Assembly: GCA_964423465.1 (NCBI GenBank)
Contig: CAYRFK010000084.1
Coordinates: 1 to 18,511 of the forward strand
From: VGWF01 sp964423465
Lineage (GTDB): Bacteria > Verrucomicrobiota > Kiritimatiellia > PWTM01
Reading direction: 5' to 3'
DNA: 18,511 nucleotides
Position 1 is the stretch's first letter. Each line of letters opens with the position of its first letter. Shown here piece by piece: positions 12,825 to 18,511 of this stretch. The position numbers were made by a program, and so were the translations under genes. Under the pieces are notes generated by a model, which was not told where the DNA came from, made no database searches, and was given only the letters and a program-made list of their open reading frames with translations.

Positions 12825-13415
12825 GTGAAGGAAGAGTCCGCCAGACAAGTCATGTCGCACGCGTGCGATCCGTCGCAGCCGCTGGCGCGCCGCCTTGGGG
12901 TCACGGTGCATGTGTCGCCGCTGCGGATGCGATTGCGCCGGCTGATGACGGAGCATCCGTCCGCCGGCGCGGGCTGCGTCGAAGAATGGCTTCTCGATGT
13001 CGCGCAGACCCGTGGTGTCCGATCCGTCACTCGGGACATCCATCCCCCCGCCGGTTTTCGACCTCCGTCGCTATCGGAGCTTTCGACCGAGGAGCTTGTC
13101 GCGGCCATCACGCAGCCGCAGAACCTGGACCGTCCCCAGATCCTGCGCGCCGCTGCGGAACTCGTTTCGCGCGGAGCCGTGGACCCCTTCGTGCTGGCGG
13201 CGACCGCCCGCAGGGAGCGCGCGGATCGTGTGCTGGCCGAACTGGCGCGGCAGGCGCTTCATGTCGAGCCCGCCCATTTCGTATGGCGCGCACTGGCCGG
13301 CGCCCTTGGCGATGTCCGGCCGCTTCGTTCGCCGCTGCTGCATTGGACGCGAATCGCCTTCCCCGTTCCCGACGAACGGGGCGTCTGCCGGGGCACATGG
13401 AGGCTGGTCGCGTGA
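12825..13415 (+). CDS. Small helical protein of unknown function, partner of the nucleotidyltransferase gene
   Basis: The longest frame has 196 codons from a GTG; ATGs at 12852, 12927 and 12945 are in frame and could be used. The confident part is residues 86-160: LSTEELVAAITQPQNLDRP, then alpha-helical segments rich in alanine, leucine and arginine (ILRAAAELVSRGAVDP, RADRVLAELARQAL). It ends with LRSPLLHWTRIAFPVPDERG and GTWRLVA. There is no signal peptide or membrane helix. The TGA overlaps the GTG of the next gene by four bases (GTGA), so the two are translationally coupled, the layout usual for an antitoxin or adaptor with its enzyme. The N-terminal part is doubtful: another frame starting at ATG 12997 looks more protein-like up to about 13080. 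I do not recognise the family. Confidence 0.6.
   Translation: MKEESARQVMSHACDPSQPLARRLGVTVHVSPLRMRLRRLMTEHPSAGAGCVEEWLLDVAQTRGVRSVTRDIHPPAGFRPPSLSELSTEELVAAITQPQNLDRPQILRAAAELVSRGAVDPFVLAATARRERADRVLAELARQALHVEPAHFVWRALAGALGDVRPLRSPLLHWTRIAFPVPDERGVCRGTWRLVA
13399..13403 (+). promoter_or_regulatory. Ribosome binding site for the GTG start at 13412
   Basis: GGAGG is followed by eight bases and GTG at 13412, inside the end of the preceding gene. It favours the GTG over the in-frame ATG at 13397, which overlaps the site itself, and over the ATG at 13427. Confidence 0.6.
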
Positions 13416-13948
13416 ATCGCGCGGAAATGATCCTGGCGACGCTGGACCGGCACCTGCAGTCCCGGGTCGAACTCACCCTGTTCGGCCGGGCCGCGCTGGC
13501 CCTCGGCTTCTCCGATCCCCCGCCCGAATTCGGGCTGAGCCTCGATGTGGATGGCGTCCTCTGGAACGGCCAGGCCGAAGAACTGCTGGAACAGACGGAT
13601 TTCTGGAGCGCGGTCGAGCGGGCGAATGCCGAGTTGGCCGACGCGAAGCTCTACATCAGCCATTTCTTTCAGGAAGACCAGATCGTGCTCTCTCCCAACT
13701 GGCGCACCCAGCGGGCGCCCGTGCCCGGCGCTTGGAGCCATCTGACCCTCTTCCGGCTTGGCAATGAGGATCTCTTTCTTTCCAAACTGATGCGCCTGGA
13801 TCCGCAGGATCTTGCCGATGCGCGATTCGTTGCGAACCGCGCCGGCTGGACTCCGGCGCAGATTCGGACGATCCTGCACAATGCGCGGGTGCCGGGCATT
13901 CCCGAGATCCGCGAGCAATTCGAGCTATGTTCCAGAGAATTCTTATAA
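13412..13948 (+). CDS. Nucleotidyltransferase-like protein of DUF6036 type
   Basis: The 178-residue product resembles DUF6036 nucleotidyltransferase-fold proteins. LFGRAALALGF (23-33) takes the place of the glycine motif, and S43-L-D45-V-D47 gives the pair of acids expected to bind metal. D120-LFLSK125-LMRLDPQDLAD corresponds to the conserved lysine and acidic segment of the AbiEii-like branch. Such proteins transfer nucleotides to RNA, protein or small molecules, and several relatives are toxins of toxin-antitoxin pairs; direct evidence for that here is lacking. It begins in a 4-base overlap with the small helical protein and its last 22 bases overlap the start of the GDP-fucose-synthase-like gene, an unusual place for a defence gene. 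The glycine motif is FGR rather than GGS, so activity should not be taken for granted. Confidence 0.7.
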   Translation: MNRAEMILATLDRHLQSRVELTLFGRAALALGFSDPPPEFGLSLDVDGVLWNGQAEELLEQTDFWSAVERANAELADAKLYISHFFQEDQIVLSPNWRTQRAPVPGAWSHLTLFRLGNEDLFLSKLMRLDPQDLADARFVANRAGWTPAQIRTILHNARVPGIPEIREQFELCSREFL

Positions 13949-14871
13949 CGGGCGCCACGGGCTTTCTCGGGCACCACATCGTGCCGGCGCTGCGGGCGGC
14001 GTTCGGCGGGGCGGAGCTTGTTCCCGTGGGACGGGGCGACGCGGATCTCCTTGAGCCCGGCGCCCCCGCGCGACTGCTGGCGGACGTGAAGCCGGACACC
14101 GTCGTGCATCTCGCCGCGAAGTCGGGCGGGATTCAGGACAACCGGAAGCGGCCGGCGGACTATTTCTACGACAACCTCGCAATGAACACCGCGGTGTTCG
14201 AGGCGTCGTTCCGCGCGGGCGTGACGAAGTTCCTCACGCTGATGGGCGGCTGCGCCTATCCGTCGAAGGCCGTCTCGCCGATCGGCGAGGACCAGATGTG
14301 GAACGGATTTCCTCAGATCGAGAGCGCGGGCTACTCGGTCGCGAAGAAGATGATGCTCGTACAGTCGTGGGCCTACCGCGTGCAGCACGGCTTCAACTCC
14401 GTCGTGCTGATCCCGGGCAATGTCTACGGCGAATGGGACAACTTCAACCTCGAGCAGTCGCATGTGATCCCCGCGCTCGTCCGCAAGTACATCGAGGCGC
14501 GCGACCGTGGCGACTCGGAGATCGTCGCTTGGGGCACCGGCCGGCCGACGCGCGACTTCGTCTACGCCGGCGACGTGGCCGCGACGATCCCGTGGTTCCT
14601 CGCGAACTACGATTCCAGCGACCCGGTCAATATCTCGTCCGGCACGCGCATCACGATCCGCGAATTGGCGGAGACCGTTGCGCGGACCACCGGCTTCGCG
14701 GGCCGCATCGCGTGGGATACGACCAAGCCGGACGGCCAGATCGACAAGATCTTCGACGTGTCGCGTCTGCACGCGCTGGGGCTCTCGTGCCCAACCTCGC
14801 TCGACGAAGGCCTCCGCCGCACCGCGCAGTGGTTTGACCAGGCCCGCCGCGATGGAACGGTGCGCCTGTGA
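13927..14871 (+). CDS. GDP-L-fucose synthase-like epimerase/reductase (SDR)
   Basis: The 314-residue product has GATGFLG at 9-15 and HLAA at 61-64 for nucleotide binding. The active site lines up with E. coli GDP-L-fucose synthase residue by residue: C109 (in G-G-C109-A-Y-P), Y136-S-V-A-K140 and H179 (S-H-V-I-P-A-L). The serine at position 107 of the E. coli enzyme is glycine here. The family converts GDP-4-keto-6-deoxy sugars by 3,5-epimerisation and 4-reduction with NADPH in the cytoplasm. Near a heptose-type kinase, a GDP-6-deoxy-heptose substrate is also possible. The ATG lies within the preceding gene (22-base overlap) with no strong ribosome binding site, so translation probably depends on coupling. 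The stop overlaps the next GTG by four bases. Confidence 0.85.
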   Translation: MFQRILITGATGFLGHHIVPALRAAFGGAELVPVGRGDADLLEPGAPARLLADVKPDTVVHLAAKSGGIQDNRKRPADYFYDNLAMNTAVFEASFRAGVTKFLTLMGGCAYPSKAVSPIGEDQMWNGFPQIESAGYSVAKKMMLVQSWAYRVQHGFNSVVLIPGNVYGEWDNFNLEQSHVIPALVRKYIEARDRGDSEIVAWGTGRPTRDFVYAGDVAATIPWFLANYDSSDPVNISSGTRITIRELAETVARTTGFAGRIAWDTTKPDGQIDKIFDVSRLHALGLSCPTSLDEGLRRTAQWFDQARRDGTVRL

Positions 14872-15680
14872 GCGGCGCCGGCCAGCGCACCTGTCTCGTG
14901 CTCGGCGCCAAGGGCTTTGTCGGCTCCTCGATCGCCGCCGAGGCGGCGCGCCGCGGATGGAGCGTGATCGCCGTAGACAAGGACGAATACGACGCGGCGA
15001 TCGGGACGGTCTGCGACCTGCTTGTCAACGCGAACGGCAACTCCCGCAAGTACCTCGCGGCGCAGGATCCGAAGCTGGAATTCGACCTCTCCGTACGGTC
15101 GGTCGAGCGCTCGCTGCACGACTTCCGGGCGGACCGCTACGTGCACCTGTCGACGATCGATGTCTACGCCGACGCCTCCTCGCCCGAGACGACCAACGAG
15201 GACGCGCCGATCGACCCTGCGCGGCTTTCGCCCTACGGCTTCCACAAGTGGCTCGCCGAGCGGCTGGTCGAGCACGATGCCCCGCGCCATCTGATCCTGC
15301 GCATGGGCGGTTTCGTCGGCCCGCGCCTCTGGAAGAACTCCATCCACGACCTTCTGGCGGGCGTGCCGCTGCGCGTGCATCCAGACTCGGAGTACCAGTA
15401 CCTCGACACGCGAGAGCTGGCGCGGATCGTCTTCGACCTCGTGGCGGAGGGGGTGGAGGGGACGCGTCTCAATGCCTGCGGCGCGGGGACGGTCGCCCTG
15501 CGCGAGGTCGCCTCGTGGATCCCCGGCTGCGACCTGTCGGCGCTGCCCGACGGACTGCCGGTGGAGCGGTACGAGGCGTCGATCGGGCGGCTCTCCGCGC
15601 TGCGGCCCGTCCCCCCGACGCGCGACATGGTGCGCGCCTTTCTTGACGAACGCCGGACCGCCGGAGGAATCCCCCGATGA
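14868..15680 (+). CDS. NAD-dependent epimerase/dehydratase-like SDR
   Basis: The 270-residue product starts at GTG in a GTGA overlap. G13-A-K-G-F-V-G19 is the nucleotide-binding motif and VDKDEYD at 36-42 ends strand 2 with an acid, favouring NAD. The catalytic set is S95-T96 in HLSTIDVY and Y123-G-F-H-K127. The protein is shorter than most extended SDRs (about 310-340 residues) because the C-terminal substrate domain is reduced. RMGGFVGPRLWKNSIHDLL and a EYQYLDTREL segment mark a sugar-nucleotide binding part. It probably acts as an epimerase or reductase on the operon's activated sugar. Which step it performs is not readable. It ends in an ATGA overlap with the kinase gene. Confidence 0.85.
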   Translation: MSGAGQRTCLVLGAKGFVGSSIAAEAARRGWSVIAVDKDEYDAAIGTVCDLLVNANGNSRKYLAAQDPKLEFDLSVRSVERSLHDFRADRYVHLSTIDVYADASSPETTNEDAPIDPARLSPYGFHKWLAERLVEHDAPRHLILRMGGFVGPRLWKNSIHDLLAGVPLRVHPDSEYQYLDTRELARIVFDLVAEGVEGTRLNACGAGTVALREVASWIPGCDLSALPDGLPVERYEASIGRLSALRPVPPTRDMVRAFLDERRTAGGIPR

Positions 15681-16663
15681 TCATCGCGCGCGCCCCGTTC
15701 CGCATCAGTTTCTTCGGCGGCGGGACCGATTTCCCCGGCCACTACCGGCGCCACGGCGGCGCGGTGCTGGCGACGACGATCGACAAGCACACCTACCTGA
15801 GCCTTCACGCGCTGAGCCCGTTCTTCAAATACCGCTTCCGGGCCAGCTACGCGAAGACCGAGCTCGTGCAGGCCCCGGGCGAGTTCGAGCACCCGCTGAT
15901 CCGCGAGAGCCTGCTCCTGTTGCGCGTCCGCGAGGGCCTGGAGATGACGCACGTCTCCGACCTGCCCGGCCGCACCGGGCTCGGTACGTCGTCCGCCTTT
16001 ACCGTTGCGCTGCTTCACGCACTGCACGAGCGGCGCGGTGACCGGGTCGGCCCGGAGGATCTCGCCCGCGAGGCGATCGAGGTCGAGCGCGAGCGCGTCG
16101 GCGATTCCGGCGGCCACCAGGACCAGTACGCCGCGGCCTACGGCGGCATGATGCGCATCGACTTCGGCCCGCGCGACGCCGTCCGCGTCCGCCCGCTCGC
16201 CATCCGCGCCGCCCGCCTCGCCGCGCTGGAGGACCGCCTGCTGCTGTTCTATCTCGGACGCGAGGAGTCGGCCGAAACCATCCTCGCCGAGCAGACGCGG
16301 CGCTCGCGCCGCAACGTCGGCGCACTGAAACGCATGCACCGCATGGTCGACCAGGCGGAGCGGATCCTCGACGCCGGCGAGCTCGACGATTTCGGCCGGT
16401 TACTGCACGAGAGCTGGACGCTGAAAAAGACGCTATCCAGCGGCATCTCGAACGCACCCATCGACGACGCGTATGCCGCCGCGCTCAAGGCTGGCGCGCT
16501 GGGCGGGAAGCTGCTCGGTGCCGGGGGCCGCGGCTTCCTGCTAGTCTTCGCCGATCCGTCGCGCCATGCCGCCGTACGCCGCCGCCTGGCCGCTCTGCGC
16601 GAAGTGCGGTTCCGCTTCAGCCGCGAGGGGAGCCGGATCGTCTTCCGGTCCGGCGAGCCATGA
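15677..16663 (+). CDS. hddA: GHMP-family sugar kinase, D-glycero-D-manno-heptose 7-phosphate kinase type
   Basis: The 328-residue product carries all three GHMP motifs. ARAPFRISFFGGGTDFP (4-20) holds the substrate-binding GGGTD typical of the heptose-kinase branch. P97-G-R-T-G-L-G-T-S-S106 is the ATP phosphate loop. KLLGAGGRGFLL (278-289) is motif 3. GHQDQYAAAYGG at 146-157 is the conserved segment with the likely catalytic acid. HddA phosphorylates C1 of D-glycero-D-manno-heptose 7-phosphate on the way to GDP-heptose; related kinases act on other sugars, so the symbol is provisional. The other enzymes of that route (GmhA isomerase, GmhB phosphatase, HddC guanylyltransferase) are not in the window. 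It overlaps both neighbours by four bases (ATGA at each end). Confidence 0.85.
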   Translation: MIIARAPFRISFFGGGTDFPGHYRRHGGAVLATTIDKHTYLSLHALSPFFKYRFRASYAKTELVQAPGEFEHPLIRESLLLLRVREGLEMTHVSDLPGRTGLGTSSAFTVALLHALHERRGDRVGPEDLAREAIEVERERVGDSGGHQDQYAAAYGGMMRIDFGPRDAVRVRPLAIRAARLAALEDRLLLFYLGREESAETILAEQTRRSRRNVGALKRMHRMVDQAERILDAGELDDFGRLLHESWTLKKTLSSGISNAPIDDAYAAALKAGALGGKLLGAGGRGFLLVFADPSRHAAVRRRLAALREVRFRFSREGSRIVFRSGEP

Positions 16664-17676
16664 CGGAGCCGGCCGCCCCCGCGCCGCGCGCGTCCGTGAT
16701 CGTTCCCTTCAAGAACGAGGAGGCGACGATCCCGCTCGTGCTCGACAGCCTGGCGCGGCAGGCCGTGGACTTCCCCTACGAGGTCATCTTTGCCGACGGA
16801 TGCTCGACCGACCGCTCGGTGGAGGTGATCCGCGCCCATCCGCTGAATGCGAAGGCCGAGGTCCGCGTGCTGCCGCTGCCGCCGGAGAACCACGGCATGA
16901 ATGTCGGCCGCAACATGGGCGCCGCGGCGGCCCGCGCGCCGTTGCTCGTGTTCATGCAGGCGGACGTGCGCATCCGCGACCCCGACGCGCTGGCCAAGAC
17001 GGTTCGCGCGCTGGACGAACCGGACGTTGTCGGAACGACCTTCGTCGGGCTCGGGGCGGGGGACGACTTCCGGACGTACGACTTCTGGGGGCAGGTGTTC
17101 CTTGCGCGCTACCAGGGTCTCCGCTGCGAGAACGATTTCGACACGAAGTTCAACGGCGTGCGCCGCGACGTGTTCGAGCGGATCGGCGGGTTCGACGACC
17201 GCCGCTTCCCGTATGGCGGCGAGGATTTCGACTTCCGCGTCCGTCTCGCCGCCGCCGGCCGGATCGTGGAGACGCACGTCGAGGTCGAGCACCTCCACGG
17301 TTTCGGCAAGCGGCACACGTGGCGGGGGCTGCTGCGCAAGTACGCCCGCAACGCGGAGTGCATGGGCGCGACCACGCCGGTCTACCTCGCCCACCGCGGA
17401 CACGAGCCGGGCTACCTGAAGACCTTCGCGACGCGCCTGGCGCTCTGCGCATGCTGCATCGCGGCCCCGCTTCCGTGGACGTGGCCGTGGGCGGCGCTCG
17501 GCATGCTGGCCTTCAGTGTCGCATGGAGCGCGGCCGCCTACCGGCACGTGCGCAGCCCGCGCCTCACGACGCTGCCGTTCTTCAGCGTGGCGGCGATGTA
17601 TGTCTTCACGGTGTACTATCTGCGCGGACTGATGGCCGGCCGCACACAGGTCAAAATCGAGAACCCGATGCAATGA
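16660..17676 (+). CDS. Family 2 glycosyltransferase with C-terminal membrane helices
   Basis: The 338-residue product has a GT-A fold of family 2: ASVIVPFKNEE at 11-21, FADGCSTD at 44-51 for nucleotide binding, N81-V-G-R-N-M-G for the glycine-asparagine region, Q100-A-D-V-R in the DXD position, and the acceptor-side GGEDFDFRVRL at 186-196 with E188 and D189 as the expected base. H211-L-H at 211-213 and a basic RGLLRKYAR follow. Two or three hydrophobic segments near 257-297 and 304-323 anchor it to the inner membrane. It should move a sugar from a nucleotide donor to a lipid-linked or other membrane acceptor. An N-terminal TEPAAPAPRA tail precedes the domain. The ATG overlaps the kinase stop (ATGA), and its own stop overlaps the next start the same way. 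Confidence 0.88.
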   Translation: MTEPAAPAPRASVIVPFKNEEATIPLVLDSLARQAVDFPYEVIFADGCSTDRSVEVIRAHPLNAKAEVRVLPLPPENHGMNVGRNMGAAAARAPLLVFMQADVRIRDPDALAKTVRALDEPDVVGTTFVGLGAGDDFRTYDFWGQVFLARYQGLRCENDFDTKFNGVRRDVFERIGGFDDRRFPYGGEDFDFRVRLAAAGRIVETHVEVEHLHGFGKRHTWRGLLRKYARNAECMGATTPVYLAHRGHEPGYLKTFATRLALCACCIAAPLPWTWPWAALGMLAFSVAWSAAAYRHVRSPRLTTLPFFSVAAMYVFTVYYLRGLMAGRTQVKIENPMQ

Positions 17677-18511
17677 ACGACGCGACGAACAGGACGGAAG
17701 CCGCGGCGCCGCCGGACCGGCGGATGATGCGGGCGGCCATCGAGCGGATCCACGAGGAGTGCATCCGCGCCGATCCCGCGCTGCGCGATGCGCAGAACCT
17801 CGGGCCGGGCCGCGACGGCATGGTCGCACGGTTTGAATCGATCGTCCGAGCCTTCCTCCGGAACCTCCCGAGGGGGCGTCCGCTGGACGGCCTCGAGGTC
17901 GGGGTCGGCGAGGGCGCCCTCGTCCTCGCGCTGCACGAATTCGTGCCCGGCGTGCGCTGGCAGGGCGTCGACATCCCTCTGCGCCACGCGACCTACCAGC
18001 GGGATTTCGATGCGATCATGGCGCGGCGCTCGATCCGGATCGTCGAGGCGGACCTGACGAAGAACACCATCCCGTTCGGCGACGCCACGTTCGATGCGGT
18101 GTCGTTCTCCGAGGTGGTCGAGCACCTGCCGGCCAACGGCGTCATGCCGACCCTGCGCGAGATCGCGCGCGTGCTCCGCCCCGGCGGCATCGTGGTCGCC
18201 ACATCGCCGAACCTGCTCTCTCTGATGAACCGTCTTCTCCTGGTTCTCGGGAAGAGCCCGTTTCACCTGCCGGTCGCCGAGGACTTCAACGGCTGCCAGA
18301 CCTACCCGCACATCCATCTCTACGCCGCCTCCGAGTTCGAGGCTCTGTGCCGGAAGGCGGGTCTCGAGCCGGCCGGACGCGAGCACCTGACCTATCTCAC
18401 GCACGCCTTCTTCGGCGGCAACCCGGCCCGCAACGCCGTGCTGCGCGCCTATCTCGCGGCCGAAACCGTGCTGGGCGCGGTTGCGCCGGCGCTCAAGGAC
18501 GGCTGGCTCGT
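17673..18511 (+). CDS. Class I SAM-dependent methyltransferase, C-terminus outside the window
   Basis: The frame starts at ATG 17673 in an ATGA overlap with the glycosyltransferase and is still open at the right edge after 279 codons. LEVGVGEGALV at 74-84 is motif I, GVDIP (98-102) ends strand 2, EADLTK (125-130) follows, FSEVVEHLP (145-153) is the post-strand-4 segment and EIARVLRPGGIVVATSPN (163-180) is the next conserved block. The N-terminal 70 residues are a helical extension (ERIHEECIRADPALRDA). The C-terminal part, with HIHLY and FGGNPARN, probably faces the substrate. It most likely methylates a sugar of the polymer made by this operon; a lipid or other acceptor is possible. It is distinct from the methyltransferase at 8117-8893. 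Confidence 0.87.
   Translation, partial: MNDATNRTEAAAPPDRRMMRAAIERIHEECIRADPALRDAQNLGPGRDGMVARFESIVRAFLRNLPRGRPLDGLEVGVGEGALVLALHEFVPGVRWQGVDIPLRHATYQRDFDAIMARRSIRIVEADLTKNTIPFGDATFDAVSFSEVVEHLPANGVMPTLREIARVLRPGGIVVATSPNLLSLMNRLLLVLGKSPFHLPVAEDFNGCQTYPHIHLYAASEFEALCRKAGLEPAGREHLTYLTHAFFGGNPARNAVLRAYLAAETVLGAVAPALKDGWL

Noticed and set aside
11754..13043. Minus-strand open frame opposite the first epimerase
   Set aside because: The plus strand has TGGAGYIG and YGRLK at the proper spacing; the minus-strand product is antisense-like and includes peptides encoded by the ACGCAGAG repeat.
13397..13411. ATG at 13397 as start of the nucleotidyltransferase gene
   Set aside because: The only good ribosome binding site overlaps this ATG; it is correctly spaced for the GTG at 13412, which also gives the 4-base overlap seen at other junctions.
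13412..13948. The nucleotidyltransferase as the HddC guanylyltransferase expected beside an HddA-type kinase
   Set aside because: HddC belongs to the larger sugar-nucleotidyltransferase family with an N-terminal GxGTRL-type signature, which is absent; the 178-residue protein has the short DUF6036-like layout.

Overview
The window is a GC-rich (roughly two-thirds G+C by eye), tightly packed bacterial segment. Exported Gfo/Idh/MocA oxidoreductases in series, a DoxX fusion, a YfhO-type membrane protein and several kinds of short palindromic or short-period repeats at gene borders fit a member of the PVC group (Kiritimatiellota, Lentisphaerota or Verrucomicrobiota), probably an environmental genome. 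That placement is an inference from gene content. No rRNA, tRNA, CRISPR array, transposase or phage gene was seen.

Left part (1-6153, minus strand, read from right to left): a secreted protein with one EF-hand-like loop, a strong RNA hairpin and a possible 36-codon ORF, three consecutive Gfo/Idh/MocA oxidoreductases (Tat-exported, lipoprotein, Tat-exported), a DgkA-type lipid kinase, and the first 37 codons of another secreted protein that leaves the window. This looks like an exported carbohydrate-modifying locus. The 137-base gap between the second and third oxidoreductase is filled by a facing pair of short-period arrays (GGTTC and GAACC).

Middle (6291-11539): on the plus strand, a DoxX membrane domain joined in one reading frame to a conserved-looking soluble domain of unknown function. 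The linker contains an inverted-repeat element with perfect 22-base arms. A minus-strand SAM methyltransferase follows, convergent with the DoxX gene and divergent from a large YfhO-like membrane protein whose last codons and stop lie inside a dispersed repeat. The gap 11540-11831 is an island of hairpins and repeats ending in a promoter candidate.

Right part (11832-18511, plus strand): a surface-sugar operon. It has an extended SDR epimerase, an unusual two-gene insert (a small helical protein and a DUF6036-like nucleotidyltransferase), a GDP-L-fucose-synthase-like SDR, a third SDR, a GHMP sugar kinase of the heptose-7-phosphate kinase type, a membrane-attached family 2 glycosyltransferase and a SAM methyltransferase cut by the window end. 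From 12825 onward every junction overlaps: five 4-base GTGA/ATGA overlaps and one 22-base overlap. Together the genes suggest synthesis, transfer and methylation of a modified sugar, possibly GDP-heptose derived, for a surface polysaccharide.

The points most worth following up are the in-frame palindromic element in the DoxX fusion, the nucleotidyltransferase pair inside the sugar operon (with a possible frameshift in its first gene), and the dispersed repeats, one pair of which shows a compensatory base change.
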